A stretch of DNA of 55,774 bases from Thermosediminibacterales bacterium. Its GTDB lineage: Bacteria; Bacillota; Thermosediminibacteria; Koleobacterales; JARRCM01. Each line of letters begins with the position of its first letter. The first letter of the stretch is position 1. This document shows, one piece after another, positions 16,683 to 25,342 of this stretch. The stretch is taken from NCBI GenBank assembly GCA_029982205.1, contig JARRCM010000012.1, forward strand, positions 1 to 55,774, read 5' to 3'. A program made the position numbers and the translations under genes. The notes under the pieces are model-generated. The model was not told where the DNA came from. It did not search any database and saw only the letters and a list, made by a program, of their open reading frames with translations.

Positions 16683-17876
16683 ATGAAAGTATTGGTTATT
16701 AATTGCGGAAGTTCATCACTCAAATATAAACTTTTTAATATGGAAGATGAATCAGTATTAGCAAATGGATTAGTAGAAAGGATTAAACTTGAAGGTTCGG
16801 TTTTGAAACACGAACCTTTAGGAAAGGAAAAAGTTGAAATAAGCACAGAAATTCCTGATCACGAAGTTGCTATAAAAATGATGCTTGATGCTCTTACTCA
16901 TCCCGATTATGGTGTTATTAAAGATTTGAACGAAATATCTGCCGTAGGTCACCGTATTGTCCATGGAGGAGAAAAATTTACTGGATCTGTTAAAATTACT
17001 GATGAGGTTATAAAATCTTTAGAAGAATGTATCGAGCTTGCTCCGCTTCACAATCCTCCGAACATATTAGGAATAGAAGCAGTCAAAAAACAAATTCCGG
17101 GTGTACCTATGGTAGGAGTATTTGATACAGCATTCCATCAAACAATACCTCAGAAAGCATTTATGTATGGGCTCCCCTATGAATACTATAAAAACAAGGG
17201 ACTGAGGAGATATGGATTCCATGGCACTTCTCACCAGTACGTTTCTCAAAGAGCAGCAGAAATCCTAAAAAAACCAATTAAGGAATTGAAAATTGTAACA
17301 TGCCATCTTGGAAATGGTGTAAGTTTGACTGCTGTAAAGGGAGGTAAATCTGTTGATACAACTTTAGGATTTGGTACGGTTTCAGGAGTAATTATGGGAA
17401 CTAGATGTGGAGATGTTGACCCTGTTTTAATTACTTACTTAATGGAAAAGGAAAATCTCAATTATGAACAAATAAATGATATACTTCATAAAAAAAGCGG
17501 TCTTTTAGGAATATCCGGGGTAAGTAGTGACATGCGTGATATAGAAGAAGCCGCAGAAAAAGGAAACAAGAGAGCTCAGCTGGCTTTAGAAATGTTTGAA
17601 TACATGGTTATAAAATATATAGGTGCATATGCGGCAGCAATGAACGGCCTTGATGCCGTTGTGTTTACTGCTGGAATAGGTGAAAACGCAATACAATTAC
17701 GAAAAAATGTTTGTGAAGGGTTAAAGTTCTTGGGTATCGAAATTGATGATGAAAAGAACAATGCCCGCGGGAAAGAAATAGATATATCTAAACAAAATTC
17801 TAAAGTTAGAGTTTTGGTGATACCAACAAATGAAGAACTTATGATAGCACGTGAAACAAAGGCGCTGGTTTATTAG
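16683..17876 (+). CDS. ackA: Acetate kinase
   Basis: AckA makes ATP and acetate from acetyl phosphate, the last step of acetogenic fermentation. The 397-residue protein has [73 protein letters not shown] (phosphate-binding region) and FTAGIGENA. The catalytic Asp and Arg motifs are present. Start ATG follows GGAGG. The operon ends with no strong terminator before the promoter at 17887. Confidence 0.96.
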   Translation: MKVLVINCGSSSLKYKLFNMEDESVLANGLVERIKLEGSVLKHEPLGKEKVEISTEIPDHEVAIKMMLDALTHPDYGVIKDLNEISAVGHRIVHGGEKFTGSVKITDEVIKSLEECIELAPLHNPPNILGIEAVKKQIPGVPMVGVFDTAFHQTIPQKAFMYGLPYEYYKNKGLRRYGFHGTSHQYVSQRAAEILKKPIKELKIVTCHLGNGVSLTAVKGGKSVDTTLGFGTVSGVIMGTRCGDVDPVLITYLMEKENLNYEQINDILHKKSGLLGISGVSSDMRDIEEAAEKGNKRAQLALEMFEYMVIKYIGAYAAAMNGLDAVVFTAGIGENAIQLRKNVCEGLKFLGIEIDDEKNNARGKEIDISKQNSKVRVLVIPTNEELMIARETKALVY

Positions 17877-17886
17877 TCTGCTTTAC

Positions 17887-17915
17887 TTGACAAAAAAAAG
17901 GGCACCCGATATAAT
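17887..17915 (+). promoter_or_regulatory. Sigma-A promoter of yceD-rpmF
   Basis: Consensus TTGACA (17887-17892) and consensus TATAAT (17910-17915) are separated by 17 bases, 32 bases upstream of the yceD start. Confidence 0.88.
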
Positions 17916-17946
17916 GAATTCTGGCGGTCCTTAGAGGTGAGATGAC

Positions 17947-18465
17947 TTGAAATTAGATGTTTCATCTATTAAAAACAGCATCGGCGCATCTATAAAGATA
18001 AACCTGAAAGCCAGTTTGGAACCTATAAATTTTTACGGTTCGAAGCTGACATTTGAAGAGCCACTACACCTCCAGGGAGAAGCTATAAATACCGGGGAGA
18101 GTATATTAATTAAGGCAAACATTAAAACAAATTATAAAACTGAATGTAGCAGGTGCAATAAACCAATACAAAAAATATTAGAAATTGAGTTTTGTGAAGA
18201 ATTTCACCCTTCTTCATCAAGCTTAAATTACGATGTAAATATTTTTGAAGGAGATGAAATTAAGCTAGATAAAGTTGTTATTGGAAATATAATTTTAAAT
18301 ATACCCATGAAAATTTTATGCAGTTATGATTGTAAGGGATTATGTCACATATGCGGTAAGGACTTAAATAGCGGAAAATGTAACTGTGAAAATAGAGAAA
18401 CAGATTCTAGATTTGCTGTTTTAAAGGATTTGTTTACTGTACAAGATACCGATAAGGAGGTGTGA
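17947..18465 (+). CDS. yceD: DUF177 (YceD) family protein
   Basis: This 172-residue protein belongs to the YceD/DUF177 family, which is linked to 23S rRNA maturation and almost always sits before rpmF. It has two cysteine clusters: ECSRCNKPIQKILEIEF in the middle and CSYDCKGLCHICGKDLNSG, ending CNC, typical of the C-terminal signature. The TTG start at 17947 follows GAGGTGAG. rpmF begins 4 bases after its stop. Confidence 0.9.
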   Translation: MKLDVSSIKNSIGASIKINLKASLEPINFYGSKLTFEEPLHLQGEAINTGESILIKANIKTNYKTECSRCNKPIQKILEIEFCEEFHPSSSSLNYDVNIFEGDEIKLDKVVIGNIILNIPMKILCSYDCKGLCHICGKDLNSGKCNCENRETDSRFAVLKDLFTVQDTDKEV

Positions 18466-18468
18466 TTT

Positions 18469-18645
18469 ATGGCTAATCCAAAGCGAAAAACATCAAAAGC
18501 CCGTCGAAATAAGCGAAGAGCAAATTGGAAATTAAGTATGCCAGGATTAATCGAGTGTCCCCAGTGCCATCAACCCAAATTACCTCATCGAGTATGCCCA
18601 GAATGTGGCTATTATAAAAACAAGGAAGTTGTTGCTGCTAAATAA
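18469..18645 (+). CDS. rpmF: 50S ribosomal protein L32
   Basis: This 58-residue ribosomal protein is easily missed by size filters. It begins [20 protein letters not shown] and carries a four-cysteine zinc ribbon (CPQC and CPEC). The ATG at 18469 follows AAGGAGGTG. The end runs into a hairpin terminator. Confidence 0.95.
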   Translation: MANPKRKTSKARRNKRRANWKLSMPGLIECPQCHQPKLPHRVCPECGYYKNKEVVAAK

Positions 18646-18668
18646 GTAAAAAATTAAGTAAGATGTTA

Positions 18669-18690
18669 GGCAGTTAATATTTTAACTGCC
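18669..18690 (+). terminator. Terminator after rpmF
   Basis: GGCAGTTAA (18669-18677) pairs with TTAACTGCC (18682-18690) around TATT, followed by TTATTTTTTTT. Confidence 0.9.
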
Positions 18691-18702
18691 TTATTTTTTT
18701 TC

Positions 18703-18731
18703 TTGCTTAAGCAAATTTTTTAATGTATAAT
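18703..18731 (+). promoter_or_regulatory. Sigma-A promoter of the fapR-fatty acid operon
   Basis: A TTGCTT -35 (18703-18708) and consensus TATAAT (18726-18731) are separated by 17 bases. The FapR operator begins at the last base of the -10 and covers the start site. Confidence 0.75.
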
Positions 18732-18751
18732 TTTAGTATCAGCTACTAAAA
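18731..18751 (+). promoter_or_regulatory. FapR operator
   Basis: TTTTAGTA (18731-18738) and TACTAAAA (18744-18751) form a perfect inverted repeat with a 5-base spacer. This matches the known FapR site pattern TTAGTA-N5-TACTAA. It overlaps the transcription start, so FapR should repress its own operon and malonyl-CoA should release it. Confidence 0.88.
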
Positions 18752-18777
18752 GGAAGTCATTATTTGAGGTGATAAAA

Positions 18778-19359
18778 GTGGCTTCAAATTCAAAAGCCAA
18801 AAGGCAGAAACTATTATTAAGGAAAATTAAGGAAGATCCATTTTTAACCGATGAAGAACTTGCCAATATATTTTCTGTAAGTGTTCAAACAATTCGTCTT
18901 GATCGAATGGAACTTGCAATACCAGAATTGAGGGAAAGAATAAAGAAGGTAGCTGAAAGGAATTATTCGAGGGTTAAATCCATCGAGAGTGGTGAGATTG
19001 TTGGTGAACTGGTTGATTTAGTCCTGGGCGAAAGGGCCATTTCTATTCTTGAAACAACACAGGATATGGTTTTTGAAAAGACACAGATAGTTAGAGGCCA
19101 TTATATCTTTGCCCAGGCCAATTCTTTGGCAATCGCAGTTATTGATGCGAATGTTGCTTTGACTGGAGTAGCCAATATAAAATACAAAGTCCCGGTTTAT
19201 GCAGGAGAAAAATTGATAGCAAAAGCTGAAGTTATAAAGCAGAGGGGAAACAAATTTTTTGTGTGGGTTAAAATTTATGTTAAGCAGAAAGAGGTTTTTC
19301 GGGGAAAATTTATACTAGTTTCTTTAGAGGAGGGCTTTAAAGGTGAAAATAGCTGTTGA
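18778..19359 (+). CDS. fapR: Transcription factor FapR
   Basis: FapR is the malonyl-CoA-responsive repressor of fatty acid and phospholipid synthesis. Residues ~1-60 form a DeoR-like helix-turn-helix ([19 protein letters not shown]), joined to a hot-dog-fold effector domain with [18 protein letters not shown], the malonyl-CoA pocket region. It has 193 residues. The GTG at 18778 follows TTGAGGTGA by 6 bases; another GTG at 18769 overlaps that site. The operator at 18731 points to autoregulation. It overlaps plsX by 17 bases. Confidence 0.94.
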   Translation: MASNSKAKRQKLLLRKIKEDPFLTDEELANIFSVSVQTIRLDRMELAIPELRERIKKVAERNYSRVKSIESGEIVGELVDLVLGERAISILETTQDMVFEKTQIVRGHYIFAQANSLAIAVIDANVALTGVANIKYKVPVYAGEKLIAKAEVIKQRGNKFFVWVKIYVKQKEVFRGKFILVSLEEGFKGENSC

Positions 19360-20347
19360 TGCTATGGGGGGAGACTTAGCTCCAGAGGAAATTGTTAAAG
19401 GTGTAGCGGCTTGTATAAAGGATTTTGATGGTGAAATATTTCTTGTTGGAGAAAAAAGCAAGATAGAGTTTTTTTTGCGTAAATATGATGCTGCCAATTC
19501 AGAAAAGATAAAGGTTGTAGAGGCATCTGAAACAATAACAAATGAAGATCAACCCGTAAAAGCAATTAAAACAAAAAAAGATTCTTCAATGGTAAAAGGT
19601 ATCAGAATGTTAAAAAAAAGAGAAGTTGATGCTTTTCTTTCTGCAGGAAACACCGGAGCCTTCATGGCTGGGGCGTTGTTGCTGGCAGGTAGAATACAAG
19701 GCATAGATAGACCAGCGCTTGCTGTGGTTATTCCAACACGCCGCGGGGCAACATTAATGCTTGATGTAGGCGCTAATATGAATTCAAAGCCTACCAACCT
19801 TGTACAGTTTGCAATTATGGGAAGTGTTTATAGCAATAAAGTGTTGGGAATAAAAAATCCTAAAGTTGGTTTACTCAATGTGGGAGAAGAATCACAGAAA
19901 GGGAATATTTTAACCAAAGAGACTTATAAACTTTTACAAAACAATGAAACTTTAAATTTTTGGGGGAATATAGAAGGAAGAAATATTTTAGATGGAAAGG
20001 TTGATGTGCTTGTTTGTGACGGATTTATAGGTAACATAGTTTTGAAAACAATAGAAGGGTTTGCTATTAATTTTTTTGATCTCTTAAAAAATGAAATAAT
20101 GTCATCAATAAGCACAAAAATTGGTGGAATGCTTTTAAAACCAAGCCTTAAAAAACTTAAAGGGAAACTAGATTATACAGAGTATGGAGGTGCTCCTTTT
20201 TTGGGCATTGACGGAATCTGTATAAAATGTCATGGTTCATCAAACGCGAAAGCGATAAGTAATGCCATACTTAAAACTGAACTGTTTATAAAGAACAATG
20301 TTAACACTGAAATATTTCAAGAAATACAAAAAAAAGGAGAGAATTAA
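19343..20347 (+). CDS. plsX: Phosphate acyltransferase PlsX
   Basis: PlsX makes acyl phosphate from acyl-ACP, the donor for PlsY in phospholipid synthesis; it also works in reverse on acyl phosphate from FakAB. The 334-residue protein has [61 protein letters not shown] and [16 protein letters not shown]. The GTG at 19343 lies inside the fapR end, behind GAGGAGGG. Confidence 0.95.
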   Translation: MKIAVDAMGGDLAPEEIVKGVAACIKDFDGEIFLVGEKSKIEFFLRKYDAANSEKIKVVEASETITNEDQPVKAIKTKKDSSMVKGIRMLKKREVDAFLSAGNTGAFMAGALLLAGRIQGIDRPALAVVIPTRRGATLMLDVGANMNSKPTNLVQFAIMGSVYSNKVLGIKNPKVGLLNVGEESQKGNILTKETYKLLQNNETLNFWGNIEGRNILDGKVDVLVCDGFIGNIVLKTIEGFAINFFDLLKNEIMSSISTKIGGMLLKPSLKKLKGKLDYTEYGGAPFLGIDGICIKCHGSSNAKAISNAILKTELFIKNNVNTEIFQEIQKKGEN

Positions 20348-20348
20348 A

Positions 20349-21332
20349 TTGGCCTTTGCAGGAATAACAGGTATAGGGGCATGTTTGCCTGAAAAAATTC
20401 TTACAAACTTTGATTTGGAAAAAATGGTGGAAACAAGTGATGAATGGATAAGAACTAGAACTGGTATCAAAGAAAGAAGAATTGCTGATGAAAATACAGC
20501 TGCTTCAGACCTTGCTACCGAAGCTGCCAAAAGAGCCTTAGAAGATGCAGGTTTGAAGCCAGAAGACATAGATATGATTATTGTTGCTACCGTAACAGCT
20601 GATATGCCTTTTCCTGCAACTGCTTGTATAGTACAAAAAAATATTAAGGCAGTGAATGCAGCAGCCTTTGATCTTGAAGCAGGTTGTACCGGTTTTATTT
20701 ACAGTCTTTCTATAGCAACTCAATTTATTGAAAACGGTACATACAAAAACATTTTAGTGATAGCATCAGATACCTTGACTAAAATAACAGATTTTAAAGA
20801 CCGTAACACTTGTATTCTTTTTGGGGATGGTGCTGGAGCGATTGTGGTAAGCAGAGTTGAAGAAAAAGGAATTTTATCAAACTTTTTAAAATCCAATGGA
20901 AATGGCGGGGATCTACTTTATATACCTGCTGGAGGATCGAGAAAACCTACTACAATTGAAACGGTTAGAAAAAAGCAACATTACATACAAATGAACGGTA
21001 GTGAGGTTTTTAAGTTTGCAGTAAAGGTAATGGGGGAGGCGGCAGAGAGCGCATTGAAAATGGCTAATGTAAGCTTGGAAGATGTAAAAATGCTGATTCC
21101 CCATCAGGCGAATCAAAGAATAATCGATGCGGCAGCTAGGAGGTTAAATATTTCAAGGGATAAAGTTTATATTAATCTTGACAAATACGGCAACATGTCT
21201 TCTGCCACAGTTCCCATTGCTTTGGAAGAAGCTGTAAAAATGGGAAAAATTAAAAAAGGCGATATAATCGTTTTGGTGGCCTTTGGTGCCGGTCTTACAT
21301 GGGGAGCCAATGTTATAAAATGGATAAAATGA
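20349..21332 (+). CDS. fabH: Beta-ketoacyl-ACP synthase III
   Basis: FabH condenses acetyl- or branched acyl-CoA with malonyl-ACP to start each chain. The triad is visible: Cys in LEAGCTGFIYSL, His in LIPHQANQRI and Asn in KYGNMSSATVPIAL. RTGIKERRI and GAGAIVVSRVEEKGI are also typical. TTG at 20349 gives 327 residues, the family size, with AAAGGAGAG 8 bases upstream. The longer frame from 20298 lies inside plsX and was rejected. Confidence 0.94.
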   Translation: MAFAGITGIGACLPEKILTNFDLEKMVETSDEWIRTRTGIKERRIADENTAASDLATEAAKRALEDAGLKPEDIDMIIVATVTADMPFPATACIVQKNIKAVNAAAFDLEAGCTGFIYSLSIATQFIENGTYKNILVIASDTLTKITDFKDRNTCILFGDGAGAIVVSRVEEKGILSNFLKSNGNGGDLLYIPAGGSRKPTTIETVRKKQHYIQMNGSEVFKFAVKVMGEAAESALKMANVSLEDVKMLIPHQANQRIIDAAARRLNISRDKVYINLDKYGNMSSATVPIALEEAVKMGKIKKGDIIVLVAFGAGLTWGANVIKWIK

Positions 21333-21342
21333 GGTGCTGTAT

Positions 21343-22185
21343 ATGAAAAAAATTGGAATTGTAACTGATAGCACTGCCGATTTGCCTAGAAATCTAATTG
21401 AACATTATGGAATCAATGTGGTAGCTTTAAAAGTGTTTTTCGGGCAGGAGGAATTTAAAGATGGGTTTGATTTAACTAGTCAAGAATTTTATGAAAAGCT
21501 TAAAACATCACCTCATCATCCAAGAACTTCACAACCTTCACCTGCTGAGTTTAAACAGGTTTATCAAAAACTTTTGAAGGATTATGAAACTATTATTTCA
21601 ACACATTTATCCAGTAAATTAAGTGGGACTTATCAATCGGCAAAACTGGCCAGTGAAATGTTGGGAAACGATATTGTAGTTATTGATTCGAAACAGGCTT
21701 CAATGGTTTTGGGTTTGATGGTATTAGAAGCGGCGAGGGCTGTAGAAGAAGGTTTAGCTAGAAATGAAGTTTTGAAAAGTGTAAAAGAAATAGCTGATAA
21801 GATCAAAGTATATTTTGCTGTTGATACGCTGGAATACTTAGAAAAGGGCGGACGAATAGGAAGGGCAAGTGCTTTTTTAGGAAACCTTTTAAACATTAAA
21901 CCTGTTTTGACTTTGGTTGATGGTGAAGTTAGCCCTGTTGAAAAAGTAAGGGGAAGTAAAAAGGTATTAAAAAAGTTGATTGAAAAAATGGAAAGCAGTA
22001 TAAAGCCTACATCTAAAATAAAAGTTTCAGTTATTCACGCTGCTGACCCAGAAACAGCTGAAGTTTTGGTTCAAGAAATTAATAAAAGGTTTAATGTTGA
22101 AGAACTAATTTTAGCAGAACTAGGTGCTGTGATTGGTACATATGTTGGGCCAGGGACTATAGGGATAACGTTTTATGAAGTTTAG
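21343..22185 (+). CDS. DegV family fatty-acid-binding protein (FakB-like)
   Basis: DegV proteins bind one fatty acid molecule and present it to FakA. The 280-residue protein begins MKKIGIVTDSTADLP, with TSQPSPAEF, the HLSSKLSGTYQSA fatty-acid-head region and YLEKGGRIGRASAFLG. The start is ATG 21343, 6 bases after GAGGTG. Its place between fabH and fabK supports the FakB role; FakA is at 8046-9653. Which fatty acid it prefers cannot be read here. Confidence 0.88.
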   Translation: MKKIGIVTDSTADLPRNLIEHYGINVVALKVFFGQEEFKDGFDLTSQEFYEKLKTSPHHPRTSQPSPAEFKQVYQKLLKDYETIISTHLSSKLSGTYQSAKLASEMLGNDIVVIDSKQASMVLGLMVLEAARAVEEGLARNEVLKSVKEIADKIKVYFAVDTLEYLEKGGRIGRASAFLGNLLNIKPVLTLVDGEVSPVEKVRGSKKVLKKLIEKMESSIKPTSKIKVSVIHAADPETAEVLVQEINKRFNVEELILAELGAVIGTYVGPGTIGITFYEV

Positions 22186-22198
22186 AGAGGAAGGTGAA

Positions 22199-23146
22199 AT
22201 GCTAATGTTTAAGACAAGAGTTTGTGAATTACTGAATATTGAATACCCTATACTACAAGGAGGAATGGCATGGGTTGCAACTGCTGAGTTGGCTGCTGCT
22301 GTTTCAAATGCAGGGGGATTGGGTATTATAGGAGCTGGAAATGCTCCTCCCAATTTTGTCAGAGACCAAATTAAAAAAGCCCGAAAATTAACCAACAAAC
22401 CTTTTGGAGTTAATGTTTATTATATGTCGCCTTTTGTTGATGAAGTCATAGATGTTATAGTTGAAGAAAGGATACCAGTAATTACTACTGGAGCAGGAAA
22501 TCCTGGGAAACATATAGATAAGTTGAAAAAAGTTGGAACAAAGGTAATTCCAGTAGTGGCTTCAGTGGCTTTAGCAAAAAGGTTAGAAAAGCTAGGAGTT
22601 GATGCTGTTATTGGAGAAGGTCTGGAATGCGGCGGCCATATTGGAGAATTAACTACAATGGCAATGATACCACAGATAGTAGATGCTGTTAATATACCAG
22701 TTATAGCAGCGGGGGGGATAGCTGATGGGAGAGGTTTTGTTGCAGCCATGGCACTAGGTGCAGAAGGTATTCAAATGGGAACTGCTTTTGTTTGCGCTCA
22801 GGAATGTACAGTTCATGATAACTACAAACAAGCGATAATAAAAGCACGAGACAGAGAAACTGTGGTAACAGGCAGATCAACCGGGCATCCTGTCCGTGTA
22901 ATTAAAAATAAACTTTCTCGCCAGTTTGAACTATTAGAAAAACAAAATGCTAGTTTGGATGAATTAGAAAAATTAGGAACAGGTAAATTGAGAGCTGCTG
23001 TAGTTGAAGGTGATGTGGAGTATGGTTCAGTTATGGCAGGTCAAATTGCAGGTCTTATAAAAGAAATAAAACCGGCCAAAGACATTATCCAAGATATTAC
23101 TAATGAAGCAAAGGCAATATTGAAGAATTTAAAAAAGTTTATTTAG
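22199..23146 (+). CDS. fabK: FMN-dependent enoyl-ACP reductase FabK
   Basis: FabK reduces enoyl-ACP in the last step of each elongation cycle and replaces FabI in many Clostridia and streptococci. It is a TIM-barrel flavoprotein of the nitronate monooxygenase superfamily, 315 residues. Motifs are YPILQGGMAWVATAELAAA, GLGIIGAGNAPP, GEGLECGGHIG (the active-site His region) and PVIAAGGIADGRG with GAEGIQMGTAFV (phosphate binding). ATG 22199 follows GAGG; ATG 22205 is equally possible. The position directly before fabD supports FabK over nitronate monooxygenase. Confidence 0.9.
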   Translation: MLMFKTRVCELLNIEYPILQGGMAWVATAELAAAVSNAGGLGIIGAGNAPPNFVRDQIKKARKLTNKPFGVNVYYMSPFVDEVIDVIVEERIPVITTGAGNPGKHIDKLKKVGTKVIPVVASVALAKRLEKLGVDAVIGEGLECGGHIGELTTMAMIPQIVDAVNIPVIAAGGIADGRGFVAAMALGAEGIQMGTAFVCAQECTVHDNYKQAIIKARDRETVVTGRSTGHPVRVIKNKLSRQFELLEKQNASLDELEKLGTGKLRAAVVEGDVEYGSVMAGQIAGLIKEIKPAKDIIQDITNEAKAILKNLKKFI

Positions 23147-23177
23147 CCTAAATACTTTTAGAATAGGGGGTAAAAAA

Positions 23178-24131
23178 ATGCTGAAAACTGCCTTTGTTTT
23201 TCCTGGTCAGGGTTCTCAATATGTGGGAATGGGCAAAGAATTGGCAGAAAATTTCTCTAGCGCAAAGAAGGTCTTTTCTACTGCCAGTGAATTGTTGGGT
23301 TATGATTTGCAGGATATTTGTTTTAATGGTCCTGAAGATAAACTTAGGGAGACAGTCGTAACACAACCTGCTGTTTTAACTACAAGTATAGCTTGCCTTG
23401 AAGTATTGAAAGAATACGGTATTACAGCAGATGTTGTTGCAGGATTGAGCCTGGGAGAATACTCTGCTTTAGTAGCTGCAGATTCCATTAAATTTGAAGA
23501 TGCAATACCTCTTGTGGAAAAACGAGGTAAGTTTATGCAGGAAGCCGTTCCGTTGGGAAAAGGTAGTATGGCTGCAGTTATAGGTCTTAACAAAGACCAG
23601 ATAATTGAAGTATGTCAAAAGGCTTCTGAAGATGGCATTGTGGAACCAGCTAATTTTAATTGCCCAGGTCAAATTGTGATTGCCGGGGAAACTTCAGCTG
23701 TTAAAAAAGCATTGACCCTTGCCAAAGAAAAAGGAGCAAGAAAAGTTGTAGAACTTCCAGTAAGCGCTCCATTCCATACAAGTCTTTTAAAACCTGCTGG
23801 TGAAAAACTTGCAGTTGAATTAAATAAGACAGAACTTAATGATGCTAATATCCCGGTAATTTCTAATGTGAATGCTGATTATGTGTATAAAGCTTCTGAT
23901 ATAAAAAACTCTTTAATTAAGCAAGTAAGCAGTTCGGTTTTATGGGAAGATACCATTCGCAAAATGATAGAAGATGGAGTTGAACTATTTATAGAAATTG
24001 GCCCAGGAAAAACTTTATCAGGTTTCATTAAAAAGATTGATAAGAAAATAAAGGTATTAAACTTAGAAGATTTAAAAAGCCTCAAAAAAATTCAATGCTA
24101 TATAAGGGAGGAAAACCAGTGGGAGAATTAA
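23178..24131 (+). CDS. fabD: Malonyl-CoA:ACP transacylase
   Basis: FabD loads malonate onto ACP. The 317-residue protein has FVFPGQGSQYVGMG, VAGLSLGEYSALVAA with the active-site Ser, QPAVLTTSIA, and PVSAPFHTSLLKPA with the catalytic His; FIEIGPGKTLSGFIKK is at the C-terminus. ATG follows AGGGGGT. It overlaps fabG by 13 bases. Confidence 0.95.
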   Translation: MLKTAFVFPGQGSQYVGMGKELAENFSSAKKVFSTASELLGYDLQDICFNGPEDKLRETVVTQPAVLTTSIACLEVLKEYGITADVVAGLSLGEYSALVAADSIKFEDAIPLVEKRGKFMQEAVPLGKGSMAAVIGLNKDQIIEVCQKASEDGIVEPANFNCPGQIVIAGETSAVKKALTLAKEKGARKVVELPVSAPFHTSLLKPAGEKLAVELNKTELNDANIPVISNVNADYVYKASDIKNSLIKQVSSSVLWEDTIRKMIEDGVELFIEIGPGKTLSGFIKKIDKKIKVLNLEDLKSLKKIQCYIREENQWEN

Positions 24132-24865
24132 AAGGTAAGACTGCAATTGTCACAGGGGGTTCCCGGGGAATAGGAAGAGCAATTTCCATAAAATTTGCTG
24201 AGAAGGGTATAAATGTTGTGGTAAATTATAGTTCAAACTATGATTCAGCAAAAAAAGTGGTTGAGGAGATACAAAATGCGGGAGGTAATGCATTAGCAGT
24301 CAAAGCTGATGTATCAAATCTTGTTCAAGTGGAGGAACTTGTAAAAAAAACGGTTGAAAAATTTGGTGGAATTGATATACTTGTAAACAATGCAGGAATT
24401 ACCCGGGATGGTTTATTAATGAGAATGAAGGAAAAAGATTGGAATGATGTTATTGATATTAATTTGAAGGGAGTTTATAATTGTACTAAAAGTGTATCAA
24501 GATACATGATAAAAAAAAGAACAGGTAAAATAATAAACATAACCTCTGTAGTAGGTTTGATTGGAAATGCTGGCCAATCAAACTATTGTGCAGCTAAAGC
24601 AGGGATAATAGGTTTTACAAAAGCAGTTGCAAAGGAATTGGCTTCTCGAGGGATTAATGTTAATGCTGTTGCTCCTGGGTTTATAGATACTGATATGACG
24701 AAAAGCCTTCCGGAAAACCTTAAGAAACAGATGATTGAACAGATTCCTTTAGGAAGATATGGTTCTCCTGACGATGTAGCAAATGTTGTTATGTTTTTGG
24801 CTTCAGAGGATTCCGATTATATTACAGGTCAGATAATCAATGTTGATGGTGGTATGGTAATGTAA
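24119..24865 (+). CDS. fabG: 3-oxoacyl-ACP reductase
   Basis: FabG is the NADPH-dependent ketoreductase of the cycle. The short-chain dehydrogenase pattern is complete: TGGSRGIGRAI (cofactor), NNAGITRDGLLMRM, the catalytic Ser in NITSVVGLIGNAGQ and the YxxxK of NYCAAKAG. GTG 24119 gives 248 residues and lies 7 bases after AGGGAGG. Its stop region has been tandemly duplicated just downstream (24854-24895). Confidence 0.95.
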   Translation: MGELKGKTAIVTGGSRGIGRAISIKFAEKGINVVVNYSSNYDSAKKVVEEIQNAGGNALAVKADVSNLVQVEELVKKTVEKFGGIDILVNNAGITRDGLLMRMKEKDWNDVIDINLKGVYNCTKSVSRYMIKKRTGKIINITSVVGLIGNAGQSNYCAAKAGIIGFTKAVAKELASRGINVNAVAPGFIDTDMTKSLPENLKKQMIEQIPLGRYGSPDDVANVVMFLASEDSDYITGQIINVDGGMVM

Positions 24866-24895
24866 TTTACAACAATGGTAATGTAATTTGCAAGA
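24854..24895 (+). repeat. 21-bp tandem duplication at the fabG stop
   Basis: Bases 24854-24874 and 24875-24895 are the same in 19 of 21 positions. The first copy holds the last codons and stop of fabG (ATGGTAATGTAA); the second repeats them in non-coding DNA. Confidence 0.8.
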
Positions 24896-24951
24896 ATAAA
24901 TTTTGAAGCTATTAAGTATAATATCCTAAAGTATAGAGAGGGGGTGAAAAT

Positions 24952-25182
24952 ATGGAAGTGTTAGATAAAATCAAAAAAATAGTAGCAGATCAATTGGGTA
25001 TTGATGAAGACGATGTTGTCCCTGAGGCACATTTTATAGATGATTTAGGTGCCGATTCTTTAGATATAGTTGAACTTATTATGGCCTTTGAAGAGGAATT
25101 TGATTTAGAAATACCTGATGAGGACGCTGAGAAAATAGAGTATGTAAAAGATGCGGTAGAATACATAAAAAATAGTCTATAA
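24952..25182 (+). CDS. acpP: Acyl carrier protein
   Basis: This 76-residue acidic carrier holds the growing chain on phosphopantetheine. The attachment serine is in [23 protein letters not shown] 24952 follows GAGGGGGTG. The gene lies between fabG and fabF and is followed by a hairpin that may tune fabF relative to acpP. Confidence 0.96.
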   Translation: MEVLDKIKKIVADQLGIDEDDVVPEAHFIDDLGADSLDIVELIMAFEEEFDLEIPDEDAEKIEYVKDAVEYIKNSL

Positions 25183-25200
25183 ACAACCTAAAAAGTATTT

Positions 25201-25228
25201 AAAGTCCCGCATTCAGCTGCGGGACTTT
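25201..25228 (+). terminator. GC-rich hairpin after acpP, possible leaky terminator
   Basis: AAAGTCCCGCA (25201-25211) pairs perfectly with TGCGGGACTTT (25218-25228) around TTCAGC. The following bases, CCTTAGC, are not a T-run, so it may stabilise the acpP end or terminate only partly. Confidence 0.55.
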
Positions 25229-25310
25229 CCTTAGCAATTATCAACAAGCCGCAAAATTTATTATTTGGATAATTGATATCACGATATGTGTTTATATAAA
25301 TATTTTCAGT

Positions 25311-25342
25311 GGGAGGAGATGAAAAATTGAATGAAAAATCGC
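25311..25342 (+). promoter_or_regulatory. Duplicated start region of fabF with a 3-codon leader frame
   Basis: GGGAGGAG (25311-25318) directly precedes ATGAAAAATTGA (25319-25330), a Met-Lys-Asn-stop mini-frame. The next bases, ATGAAAAATCGC (25331-25342), start fabF in the same frame. The two 12-mers differ in two bases. The best-placed start for the ribosome binding site is the mini-frame, so fabF is probably translated by stop-restart or from a long spacing of 12 bases. Confidence 0.65.

Noticed and set aside
22199-23146. Calling this gene a nitronate monooxygenase
   Set aside because: The superfamily is shared, but its place directly before fabD in a FapR operon fits FabK better.
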